A stretch of DNA of 64,000 bases from Sipunculus nudus (Eukaryota; Annelida; Sipuncula; Golfingiida; Sipunculidae), in the NCBI GenBank assembly GCA_026874595.1, contig CM049311.1, positions 54,687,676-54,751,675 on the forward strand. Reading direction: 5' to 3'. The notes beneath the pieces were generated by a model. That model had not been told where the DNA came from. It ran no database searches and worked only from the letters and a program-made list of their open reading frames with translations. The translations under genes were made by a program, and so were the position numbers. The stretch's first letter is position 1, and each line of letters begins with the position of its first letter. This document shows positions 1 through 13,200 of this stretch, piece after piece.

Positions 1-2179
1 GATAAAAAATAAAGAACATTCTCAATGATAGCAATTCATTCAAAGGTACACATTTGCTATCATATGTGTATTATCTTATTTTCTTCTGAATACAGAAGTT
101 CTCCAGCCAAAAATTCCTACACATACTATGTTCACCTATTTACACGTTTTTATGGTTCTGTGAACAAGTTAACAGAGTTAAAGCGTTTCTTTTAACCATA
201 ACAAGACTGTGTGACCAGAGTTCATATCTTGTGCATGCGCGAATACTAGGAGAGGTAACATGAGAGAAGAAACTCGGTCGAAACACTGGTTGGAAGCTTG
301 AAATACGTGCCCCGTGGGTCACGACATTAAGATGATTTAGCATGACAGTTTGGATTAACATTCACAACAGGAAGTTTATCATATGAAGCTAAATTAAAGA
401 TTTACTTCAGATGTGATCCTGACCTTTGACCTTCTGACAGCAAAGTGGACTGGGTTATTCCAGAAGTGAAGGGTCATGAACATTAAAAGACTGAATAAAG
501 TCATGACTGGTCCATACAGGTTTTACTAGAGAAAAATAAGGTCATGGTCACCAATTTTCAAACCCCTCTGAGAACTTGGTAGAAACATTTTGTTTATCAA
601 AGTTGACGACAAAATATAAGTTTTCACATTCTCAAAAAATCCCATAATTCGGATGATCTGCCCTTGAAGCTCAATGTCAAGGTCATCGGATTTTACCATG
701 TCAAAGAGCATTGTGGAATTAACTTATGTGTCAAGTACGAGGAGAAACCTTCATTACCTTAAAATAAATAGGGTTCACAGTTTTACGACATTTTCTCTTA
801 CTTGGCTTTTAAGATCTATTTCAAGCTCTCCAGGTTTCAAATTCGTGCGAGAGTATGGCAGAAACAACTAGTTTGTCAAATATGAAAAATAAATATTTAG
901 CACTTTAAATGTTACAGGGGGTCATAATCGTATATTTCTACATATTTGACTTTGAAGATCAAGGTCACCAGTTTTAGAACTTATCCGAGAATATAGCAGA
1001 AACAACTGGTGTGTCAAATCTCAAGAAAAAATATAAAATGTGCTTCAAGACTATCGGGGTCATAAAAATCCTAAAAATCACCAGAGTGGACCTTAAAGAT
1101 CAAGGTCAATGTCAAAAGTTTAAGGTAATTGCTTCAAGAGCAATACCATCACGTTTACAAGAAATGCTTGAGTTGATGTACTATAATTTTGGTGACATGG
1201 CCATAAGTTCCAGGCCAAGGTGACCATTTTTGTGTCTTTTCCGAGAACGTGATTGAAACAACTTGTGTATAAATTCAGAAAACAAAATATTCACACGTTA
1301 TGGGGTTAAAAAAGTACATTTGACCGAACTGAATATCAGGGTCACTAGTTTTCAAAATTCGACAGAATTTGGGTAGAAATAATTAATATGTGATTCAAAT
1401 TTCAGAGAAAATATGCAGTGCTTCAAAAGTAATTGCATTCACAAAATATCCTTTAGACAAATACTGACCGAGACAACAACAATAGGAAATCACATTTGAG
1501 AAACTGATACCCTCGATGTAATTTAGCATTCTCAAAACTGAAGGATAATTGATCAAAAATAGAAAAAAAATACAGAGACATTACCAGTGTTCAGCAACGG
1601 ATAAAACTCGTAATGATCAATTTATATATATAGAAGTTTTCAGGACATTAGATAAAACCACATCTGAGAAACTGACACTATTGCTGTCATTTGTCTAAAA
1701 AAGCATTTAATGAAAAATGAGAAAAAATTACATGCATTTATTATTGAGATACTGTAGCTTTTATATAGATTTATAATTTTTCTCGGGGGAGGGGGAAGAA
1801 ACACGCACTTTATCTGGAAGGATATAGGTCGCAGTGCCCTAATTTTAAATTGTAGGGATTTTTTTATAGACATGGATGACTAGTTAGAGGTTTCTACGTC
1901 AAGAGGTTACTATTCGTGCTTGCTAATTGGCAGCCAGGCAGGCGGACGGAAAGAAAGGACAAAGGGAGATCGCTACAGCTCGGCTTGACTGAAAATCATC
2001 TGAGCTAAAATTCTTGATTTTTGAAGTCGCGCGATAGGACAAACGGGTGGCCTGTATATTTTGCACCACTGATGGCGCCCGCTGCTATACCTGTTTTTTT
2101 TATTGAGACCTTTAATTTTTATCGTTTTTTTCTATTGTTCCAAATTTCAAAAACTCCATACCACAAACACATTACTCAC
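1..2179. repeat. Degenerate tandem module array and end of a dispersed repeat family
   Basis: Intronic (downstream of exon 10). A diverged module with the pattern AAGGTCACCAGTTTT..GAGAA..GTAGAAACAACT recurs at about 541, 826, 961, 1213 and 1329. The array ends at a near-palindrome at 1977-2006 (AGCTCGGC..ATCTGAGCT) that also occurs at 35823 and 56245. No coding potential is seen. Confidence 0.5.
197..350. repeat. Dispersed about 150-bp repeat, copy 1
   Basis: The stretch begins ATAACAAGACTG and continues through TTCATATCTTGTGCATGCGC. Related stretches lie at 41150-41310 and 43695-43830 with the same opening (AACAAGACTGCATGGCC and TGACAAGACCGGATG). This may be a SINE or part of a larger repeat; no tail or target duplication was identified. 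Confidence 0.4.
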
Positions 2180-2403
2180 GTCAATAATGTAGGTGACTGC
2201 CGAAGCATCGTTGTGTATTGTGACGTTAGCCTTGTACGATCCTCCCTCTGTTCTGGAGTAGTCCCGCTTGAGGGTCCAACGATTCCCCGTGTCAAATGAG
2301 ATGGAAGACACTGTAGGGGGTCTTCCGTCCGCCCAGTCTACGAAAACCTTTGGTAAAGATGGTCGCTGTTTGCCACTGAAGGCAAGGGTGACGAATAAAT
2401 TGC
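2180..2403 (-). CDS. PKD1-like: Exon 10: PKD repeat, last exon in window
   Basis: Acceptor TATATACAG|GCAATT (phase 1) and donor ATTGAC|GTGAGT (phase 0), 224 nt. The join with exon 9 reads LVLPNGNLFVTLAFSG. It contains VFVDWADGRPP, a diverged W-x-FGDG, and GGSYKANVTIHNDAS, the closing strands of a PKD repeat. No further exon was found to its left, so the gene continues outside the window. Confidence 0.83.
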
Positions 2404-3962
2404 CTGTATATACAAAATAAGAAACTGAATAACATACAGGAAAGGGAATGCTTATTTTAAATAATTTCAATTCAGATGACTCATTAATCTGTTTTACACA
2501 AGAAAAACATGTTTTTTACCTAATCAATAGTAAAAATAATTAGCCAGTTTTATGCTACCAGGATGACTTGCTGATACAATCGTACATGCAAAAAATGATA
2601 AAAATATCTCACTGCCATAAAAGTCGATACAAAAAAACATGTCCTCTTGCGTTGGTTGGGTTTTGCTTTTCTTGGAACATAGCTTTCATGTGGAAAAAAA
2701 ATCGGCGGTGCATTCAATGCACATTTTTTTTTACAGTAATTGAAACTCTAACCCGATGTCTTACAATTTGGCTGTGTTTATTTTGTATATATTATCAGGG
2801 ACTTTGATATTGCTCCATATACACCTGTGCGTATATTTTCATATTCACGCAATCTAATACGAAGTCCATGTAATGTTTAAATTTTCAGACCCCTGTCCTC
2901 TGCATTTGGAGTACAAAACCGTACATCCCACAAAAGTTTACTGACGCTCCTTTCATAGCGCAACATTGGTCAGGCTGCAAGACACCCAAGCCAACACTCC
3001 ATCACTGAGGTGGGTTAACTAACTGCACCCCATGAAAAAAATGGGAGAGCCAATCAGAGCCCTCTCCGGCTTTCCTTAGCGGGTACAGAGTGTGATGCCG
3101 ACCCCTTGTCCACGAGTGACCCTTTGGTTAAAAGTAGCCTCTGTCTAGCTCCTTTACAAGCCCCCAGCCTATCACACTTGGGCAAATTAGGCGGATGAAC
3201 AAATATGTAACACCGATATAGTAATTGTAACGTGTACATGGTACTGCATTTCGTTTCTTGGCTCTTAACGAAGACACAAAAGTAAGAACGTTCTAAAATT
3301 CCTGGCCGCAAGGTACACAGATCGCATTCGTAAAATAAGGCAACTTAATATGGCATTCACATAACGCTACATTTGCGCTACCTCGATGTATATGAACCCC
3401 AGGAGACGGAAGAAGTTTAGTAACCACTGCAATCTCCTGTCTCTTATCACACTCGAGGCATTAGGTTCAGTTTCGGCTTAATAAAAACATTTATCCCACA
3501 TTCGAACAGACCTTTCGGCCATTTTGGTGATTACAATGTTTGTTGTGATGTCTTTATTTCGTATATGCTAGAAACAATATAAGTCAAAAACTCACCATTT
3601 GGAAGCACGAGGGGTGCGTTAGATGTGATGCTGAAGTCGGAATCCATGACGGGATGCTGTACGAGAAGTTTGTACTTCACTGTTGTGTTGGACAAGGCGT
3701 TTTCAGCCACCACGGTTATCTCGTAAGATCCCGCGGTGTCATACGTGTGGTTGAAGAAGTCCTTGTGCATTGGGTCAGTGCCTAAACAGAGGAACGGTAT
3801 CTTTCCAGTTGCTTTTACTGGAAACGTTACATTAAGTGTCTCCACTATATGAAACACTTCATGTTATTGGGCTGGTCTATTCAGGCTTTGTGGTGGTATA
3901 TATATATATGTGTGTGTGTGTGTGGACGTCACAGACTATCATAAAAGTGCCTTTCCACTTTG

Positions 3963-4009
<47 letters not shown>

Positions 4010-7000
4010 TGTTATGAATATGCTTATGAGCTGCTAAAACCAGTTATGGTAGAATATATATGACAGCGCTTAAGAACTGTATTTACATTTTGGTTGAAAA
4101 TCATACGGTGAGCGATTCATGTAAATGCAAATGTAACATTTTAAAATTCACATGCAAATGCGTTCGTAACCTCTATATAGCAAATTTTGCTTCGTTAGTG
4201 TTAAATAAGGACAATTAATATCATATAACCCGACCTGTCCGTCTTTTGGCCTCCGGTGACCTGGCATTGTTGTCCCCGGAAAACCATCGAAATGTGACGT
4301 CAGCACCCTGATCCATTGACACGCCAACTTGAACCAGTTGATGGACAGCCGCATATGGTGGTGTCACGTGGAGCTTCATGTTTGTCACTGGTATGACAAC
4401 CCGCACAATGTGTCCGATTTCAGTGTGTCCGACTTCGTTCTTCATTACACAAATCACTCGGAAGCTTCCGTAGGTCATGTATCGATGAGGGTATTTTTGT
4501 CCTTGTGTGAAATTTAAAGGTCCCTCCTCTGTCCCGTCCCCGAAATCAAACTCCACAAACGCATCTGTAGGCGCATGACGCATGAAAGTGAAACTGAAAA
4601 TCACCAAGGCTCCAGCTTTGTCATACTCTACCGGCGAGTTACTGTTCAGAGTTACATGTTCCACTTTTGCAATCACTTTGATGACTCTATGACAAACAAA
4701 CAAATTTAAGGTGTTAAAAATCTTAATTGTGACGTTATGCATGCCGGGGTTATTGAAGGTGTGCTGTTCCCGCACCAATGTACCCGACCATCTGATATGC
4801 CTTGGTGGTGACAATTCCTCAAACTTTATAGTTATTTGCACACCCGACCCGCTCTCTACACCAACCACAAATTCTACTGTCTCTCCGATCTTGATTACCG
4901 TTTCGTTAAAATTACAAATGGGATTAACTATCGCATGTTCGATGCTGAAATTAACATAGGTGGAAGCATTGGAGACCAAGTTTACCGCTTCAAGCGATAC
5001 ACTATACATGCCCTTGTCCAGCCCTGGAATCACTTCAGTACTTCCATTCAGGTGAACTGGGTCAAAGTTCACCTTTCTCTCCTCATCTTCAAAAGTCACT
5101 CTTACAGTTGCATTTGTCCCTGAAACCATTTTAAATTCCACGGTAAAGTCTGTCTGTACTCGAGCACCGTATTTCCATAAATCGAGACCGGTGATTGGAT
5201 GTTGAACGATAAGAGTGAACTCTTTGCTGTCTTCCGAAACTTGATTGGAGCACGTGACTTTGACTTGGTATACCTTCGGGTCGGTCAGAATGAACGTGAT
5301 AAGTTCGCCGTTTTGAGAGGCCTCCTGTTGCAGGGTTTTCTGAATGACACCGTCAAGATCCCAAGTACATGTAACTTGTGAACCAGATTCCATGAACAGC
5401 CTTACGGTAATATTTCCGACAATGAAGTAATTTGCATGCTTGACATTAAGACCGATAACACGGTCCTGCACCGTTATCATGCTCTCGTTTGATTTGCTTG
5501 TAATAGAATTCGTCACATTCACTGTTATATTGTACTGTCCGGATTTCTTGTAGGTGTGTGTACACGTAGGTTTACTACTTGTCTCTTGTTGCCCGTCACC
5601 AAATATCCAAAGGTATGCCACATCTTCTCCTAATATAAACATGGATGACAAACGTAAAAATGTAAACATAAGTTCAAATTGAACACAAAAACTAATATAC
5701 AGTTAAACCTCGGAATTACGACCACTATAGGGACCGCGATAAACTGGTCGTAATTTCGAGGTGGTCGTTAGGCCAGATTTTACTGTACATGTATATTTAA
5801 CTGGATGTTTGCAATCGCCAGGCGATCACTGGAAGCCTGTGGGCCGGAGGGAACAACCTTTGCCTCCCCACTAATCAGCGAAACCTATTTTCATAATGCT
5901 ATATACCTAAACTTTAATTTTTAGGATGTTAACATTGAATACACTGGGACACAATTGTGGTTGCGGGGTGTTATTGCAGTAGCAGAAATGGAAATTTGGT
6001 TACCAATTTATGGGTAGGGGAAATTAAAATGACCAAAACTCAAAAGATTTTTGACCTAGGACAACAGAATAATAAAAAAAATTGTTGCTTTATATAAATA
6101 TGGTTAGATGACATATAAAATAAACAAATTAAGTATGAATTGAGGTCAACAGGTGCGGATCCAGGATTTACGAAAAGGAGGGGTCCAACCCAGGAGTACT
6201 TATGACAACACCTAAAAAAAAGGTCCCCAGGTCCGGAAAAGGGGGTGGAGTCCAGACCGCAAAAATAGGACGGAGACTCTTAAAAAAAGTTGAGACGGCT
6301 GAAATGGGGGGGGGGGGGGGGCGACCCCCTGGACCCTCCCTCCGGATCCGCTTCTGGTCAGTTCTAAAGGTCATGAGATTTTCACTTCGATTAAATTCAA
6401 GAAGCTTGCGATCCATCATCACTTTGTACGGTTGAGATAGATAAAATGGTCAAATTACGGTTCAAAATTTGTTTATAACATATATTCAGACAGCTTTGGC
6501 TCATGCATGCATGTTGAATGATGTCCAAAATAAAAGAATTTCGTCAAATTAACCTCAAACGACCAGAACTCCAAAGCTTTTCAATCGAGAAAAACCTAGT
6601 ACCAATAGAATTATTGCTTATGCCATGTCTGTTCGGATGATATATAAAATATGCAAACAAAGTAAATATCAAATTAAGTCCGTATCCAGTATATATTACG
6701 ACCCTCTAAGCGGACAGACATCGCGAGTTCTATTTTTGTTCATATATCTGCCGGGACTCCGATGTCATGACCTCGTATGACCGGTTTTGGCCAAAGCGTA
6801 ATTTGGAGAACCATCGTGAGGTTACATGTGAATATACAGTCAAATTAGAATTCGCCATTCAACCAAACCAAAATAACTGTAAGGTCTCATACCGTTTAAA
6901 TTCACAAGACCACCACCATATATTACCGTTCGTGGTTTGTAATCAGCGTTATGCTTGGAAAGCAATAATCAGTTAGCCACAGTTTGCATTATGTTGTGGT

Positions 7001-7284
7001 GAAATCGTAGTGAGATGTTACTCACATGATTCTTTAATTAACTCACAAACGTTGTTTGTATCGTTGCTTTTTAACTTTAAGCTGTTGGTTTCGCAGTTTA
7101 AACTTCTTATCCGGGGTAACTAAACCTGAGGACCTTGTCAACACATGCCACGCTTGAAAGGAAGGTTCATTTATATAGGGAGCCTATATAAAGTGCGCAT
7201 GTACTATCGGAGAGTAATTCATTATATGCTTCATGATCACAACAACCAGAGCTCAAAATTTATATTCACGTTCTTCATTGTTTT

Positions 7285-7326
<42 letters not shown>

Positions 7327-8016
7327 CAAATAAATATATAGTCTTTTTAGAATATACCTTAATTATAACTTTTAAATTTGAAATTATACGTACTATTAAT
7401 TAAAATACCTGTGTTAATAAATCACGAATTATCACAACTCCTCTAATCAGGACAACTCACTAATCAAGACAAAATCCTCCAGTCCCTTGAGTGTCCGACT
7501 TATTGCCTTGATTCAAGAGTCTTCATCCAGACAGCCTTCTTGATATATTATGGCCGTCGAAGAAATGTGGTCGATGACTCGCAGGTGTCGCGGGGGGGGG
7601 GGAGTTTTTTTTTAAATATGTTACAATTTAGTACGTATAAGGTTCCAGCATATGTTCATTTTCGACTAGGTTAAGATATTCAAAGTAAACTCAGAAATTG
7701 AACCAATTTCTATAATTCTAATTAATAATAATATATCATTTCCAATACATTGGTTACATTCACCAACCTCTCTGCTCATATGGGGGGGGGGGTTGTAATT
7801 ACGTCCCTACTCTTGACAGCTCCTGGGGTTTAGTCCGCTCTTATGGCAAGGTCTTATGAAGAGCCCGATTTAATGTCGCAGGTTCACCCTTTTCTTAGCC
7901 AGACTCGGCCATGACCACGTACAGAAAAGGTTGAAGCGTTAAGTCACAGTGTCATTTACTCTAGGCTCAATAGTCATATACTTTGCCTTGCTTGGGCCAT
8001 CTTGTAATGAGCTTCG

Positions 8017-8058
<42 letters not shown>

Positions 8059-9597
8059 ACCAAAATGGTAAACACGTCGGTTAAAAATCCGAAAAAAAGG
8101 TTGTGAATGTCAGCCCTCTATGAATCGGATTGATATTGGTCATGGATTTCAGCTCAGCATCATTATACATGGGTCACTTTCTTGGGTATTATAATACATA
8201 AACATCTCGTGTGTATATAGGCGTGTGTGTGCGAGTGTACGTTTACAAAATAATGCCTACCTGCATTGTGAGGCAGCAGTGTTAGCTTATGCGTAGTGTT
8301 GGTGGCGACATACTTGTCACTTTCTATGACGACTTTGTCTATGCCCTGGACGGCTTTCACCTTCACGGTCTGAGCATCCTTGCTATCTATAAACCGGTTG
8401 ACGACAGTCGCTGCCAGGTCATGCTCTCCAGTTTCTGAATATGTGTGATAGAATCGCACTTTCGAGGGCGTTGTCACGATTGCTCTAAAATTACATGGCT
8501 CCCACTTCTCAGATGTAAAAGTCAGGGTACTTCCAGGTTCGTGGGGCCCCAGAATCCTGGTCTGCAGCATGTACTGATCCGCACCAGTGTAAGATCTCGT
8601 TGAAATCTCGGCATCGACTTGTGATAGTCCTATGACGTCACCAGCCTCGATGTCAACACGCTCATCCACGTCTAGCACATGTTGCCCGACAATCGGTATA
8701 TAATAATCCATTAATTTTTTTATTTTGTATTTACGCCAAGAATAAACATCACGATTTTGGGGTTTGCACTCTCTTTTTTCTGTTTTGTTATCGTAACACA
8801 AGCCTTTGCCAACACAGAACAGTTCTCCTGTCGAACACTTGGTGGCCTGACCACCGCATCTTCCACATGTATTGGATGAAAAACAGAACTCGGTGTTGTC
8901 ACAGTATGGTCTCAGGATCTTCAAAACAGAGAGACACGTATATATTTTGCACGCTACTTTCTGCCTGCCGTTTATCATTGTAGCTGCATATCTAACAATC
9001 AAGCTACTTAGCAAACGAGCAAGTATTCAATTTAGCTAGACAGATAGCCGCAACGGCAGTTATATAATAGCTAGACAGATAGCCGCAACGGCAGTTATAT
9101 AAGACATTTTTCTGAAAATTAAAACTAAATATAAAGCGGGCGGGTATTTTCCTTTCCTTGAAATGTATTTATTTATTTTTAGGACATCTTTATTATCAGG
9201 GATAATTTGTTATAGTCACGATGTGTTTAGCACAAGAGTACATCGTACACATGTGTGTGTGTGTAAGAGATTATACGCATTTGACATTCATGTGTATATG
9301 ATTCCACCGGATAAGGACTTCAGTATCATCAGAATTTATGTTGCTGTGTCAACTACCTATTTTTACGCGTAAATCAGAAAAAAAGGCGGCTGGATCAGAA
9401 TGGCCTATAATACTGACAAAAAGGAGATTTGCTCGACAAAATACCTTCTTTAAAAAGCAACCCAACTCAAAAATGTGTATATCAGTATATGCACACAGGC
9501 AATATCCTAGATTTACTTAACATGACATGTATGAAAATATGACGAAACTATAAACTTATTTACGGAATTATCCCAAAATTAATCTTCCATGTGTGTG

Positions 9598-9650
<53 letters not shown>

Positions 9651-9783
9651 GGTAGTGTTACCCTCCGATTTAAAGTGCTCTATGGCCTATAGAGGCCAGA
9701 GCGGTATAACTCTGAAGAAAAACAACACTGTTCATTCACAACAGTCTGTTTCACGGGATGCGACCAGATTATCAGGTGAATGT

Positions 9784-9835
<52 letters not shown>

Positions 9836-10226
9836 TCTATTCACGGTAATAAACCAAGCTGCTAAAATCAAGCTAGTCCACCTTTGTGCACTCAACTTCC
9901 CTTTACCATTCATTATTAAAATATATTTACAAAACATTCACAATATCATGGCTTTATAAGAATGATAGAACATAAACATTATCATTATGTAGACTCTAAA
10001 AAGAACAAGCATTATTTAGAAAATATATCATATCTATACTTTTAAAAAACATACAGAGTACCAAAATGTCACTGTCAGTATATATCTATAATGTGAGGTA
10101 AGAAGCAAAAATAATACAATATTCTGTAAACGTGACAGCCTTGGTCTTAGCAATATTCGGAATAAGCAACATTGAATGAAGTGAAATATTATACTTATTT
10201 GATCAATAAATTGTAAGTGAAAAGTG

Positions 10227-10292
<66 letters not shown>

Positions 10293-13200
10293 TAAAAGGG
10301 GGATTTCTACCATGAGTGATAGTTTTCCTGGTTTTATGGCGTGTGTCTCCCAGGCTATGAGACGACCTGACTGAAGGAACTGAGCGTACGGCCATACGTA
10401 GGTCCCGCCAACTTGGCTAACCTTGCCTTCGCCGATTGGGTTGCCAGCAGCGTGCCAAGTAGCATCTATAATCAAACATCTCAAAATTACCTTTGACCAT
10501 AAGAATGTAGCACCTCTCCTAGTGTATCAATATGCTATTTGTATGATAGATCAGAAGGAGCAACATATATATGTGTTGAGTCCCAACTAAATTTTAAACT
10601 GAAGTGAAAGCAACTAACATGGGCTATGGACTGTTTCATTTGTTGTACTAATTATTTCTATTAATATTAGTTCATAAACTGGCGTCGCCATTTACAGAGG
10701 AAATATTACCCGGTGATATTTAACCGTTGCTTTACTTTTATTTGTTGCGTTATATAACGTGTGATGAGGTGGCAAGTTATAAGCATGGTCATTCATATCA
10801 TACCTGCAATGGTAAAGTTCTGGCGTTTCTCTTTTTCCTTGAACAAGATGGATATGGACATGTGTGTCCCGGACAGCACAGTGGCCTCACACATGAATTC
10901 CTCGTGAGTTGGCACGTACTCTGGACAGGAGATACTCAGGTTTTTCACCGGGGCTTCAACCAACAAGGGAACTGTGGCTTTCGCTGACTGTAACAAAATA
11001 CGTCATATGAATCAGGTGAATCTCCAGCACGGGGAGTTATAAGCCTGAACATATACTGGTAAGGCTCCGAATCCTTTGAACCCGACCAATATATTAAAGA
11101 AATCCAACCAAATTAAAAGATAGCCTCTGTGTGATCTGTTGGTGTGAAAAGACAAAAGCTAGCCTTTAAACCTTGCAGTGAAATAAAATAGTGCCACTAT
11201 GTCTTTGTAGATTAAATATTTTGTTAAATTGTTTCAAATGCTGATCGTGAACAAAGGTGAACAGCGACTGTTTGTGCGGTTATGTGGTCTCAATTCGCAG
11301 ACCATTCAATCATAGTATTTCATTTTTTGATATGTTATTCTACGAAAAAAAGATTATCATATAAATGGCGCTATGATAACTTTCCTAGTGTTACAGTTCC
11401 GTCCGAAGGTAGTTTAGAGTCATTCTACTTAAATTTCTGCAACCATACAAGATAAAGGGAATTTAGTTTTCTGAGAAAATGAAATTTAAAGCTGGGTATA
11501 AATTTGACCAAGGACATAGTCCATTAGCCACTACACTCAACCTTGTTTTAGGTTTTTTCTTTGGGGATTTTGTATGCACTTATATCAGGTGTGAAAAATA
11601 TGTTGGTTGGATCGCTGTCAGCCTTGGGCAATTTTAGCTAATTAGCATAAATCAATATGGCCGCCAAAATAATACTAAAATAGGAATAATCCGTCATAAC
11701 CTAAACATTTTACATTGATGGTCATTTAGTCCACTAATTATCAGGTATTATAACCCAGAGAATTCATTTCTTGTATTGTTGTAACCATAAAGACTACCGT
11801 ATCAAAAAAGTTGTTCTGCCATTTGAAAAAAAGTGTCATTCTTGAAATAACTATACACTGAACACCGCTTTATTCCACCTGTATTCCAAAGTATTCTGCA
11901 GATTTAGGTTCCTAAATTAGATTAATTTAGTCTTTAGATGTAGATGAACAAAACTTCCGAAGAACAGCTGTTATACATTATATGGATAATAATGGCGTAA
12001 AACTGCCATTATCCACACTTTTGATGTTTACTCTTGTGTCATGGTGAGGCCAGATATTTGCAGCTTAACCGAGGTATTTTTAGTTTAGGGTAGCGACGCA
12101 GGGATTGATAAAATAAGCATAATTTGGTTTAAATTAATTCAAAATTGGAAATTCGAATTTGTTCGATTGCAAACGTAACAGTTGTATGAGTTTGCAAATA
12201 TCTGTTAACAAATATCTCGGGTATACGACTGCAGGTTGCCATCAGCATCATTTGATGGAACAGTATTCAAGTGACATCATAATATTGAAACTATCAAATT
12301 CAATCAATAGTAAAATGTGGCAACCAGTGTGTATGAATTCATCGTCAGACATCATTTCTCTTATCAAATTTTTCAGGAATAGCTGCAGCCTTCAGCGCCA
12401 AAAGTCATATTTATATTAATGACGATCAATGATGATATAAGCCCCCCCCCCCCCCCCATCCCGAATAATATGTCGCCAATGTTGGGGGTGATAAAGTTTA
12501 ACCTAAAAAACGCATGGATACATATCGGCAAATATATATGTATTCACAAACATGCATATGACTGAACAATATTTCCCCTGAAAATAAAGAAAACGATGAC
12601 CAAGGGACGGCATCAGGTACCTATGCGAATTATGGGAGGGAGACCAGTTGGCTATTGATGGCGACACTGCTTATAGGTTGCTGATATTAAAGATACTCAG
12701 TAATCTCAGTTGAGCTCAATTCTTTATCAAGGTCCATTATGTCAGCCGACTTAAGTACGGCTGATACTGTGGGTCGCATGGGTATAGATAGAAAGATTTA
12801 TGAAAAGCACCATGAAGATTGTTTAATTTATTCTTAATTGCAATAGGAAACGGAACTGAAATATATTGTCATACTAATGTATTGAAAAATGACATCAATT
12901 TCTATGTAAGCTGTACGGTCCAATGTCAATACACAATGTCTGGCTTGTAAAAAATATATATTGTTTTCAGTATTCCTCTTCGTTGGCATTTTCCAGTTCT
13001 GTACTAACCTAAGAATCTGAACTTTAAGGTGATAATTAAGGATTTGACAATTTAAAGAATTATTATAATATGTTTTATTTTATAAATGAAATGGTGGTCA
13101 TTGTGGCAACAAAAATGCCAGAAATAAAATTTGTGGGTCCTAATACCCTAGAATCCATATATTGGTTGACCTTCCTTCTAAAAATGGTGAGGAGGCTTAC

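Larger units (their letters stand above)
5788..8260. other. Remainder of intron 7
   Basis: Contains the MITE at 6150-6356, a (TA)n tract, a CA/TG tract and two G runs. No exon was found. The stretch at about 7430-7560 has several TCAAGACA/TCAGGACA pieces and may be another decayed repeat. Confidence 0.5.
8919..10310. other. Intron 6
   Basis: Holds the 35-bp duplication, three (TA)n tracts and nothing else recognisable. Confidence 0.6.

Noticed and set aside
4711-5381. Plus-strand open frames over exon 8
   Set aside because: Antisense shadows of the PKD repeats.
9680-10484. Open frames translating to long (IY)n runs, also at 3.9, 7.3, 19.8, 20.4, 29.2 and 49.4 kb
   Set aside because: They are translations of (TA)n microsatellites. 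Only the segment 10311-10465 within one of them is a real exon, supported by splice sites and phase.
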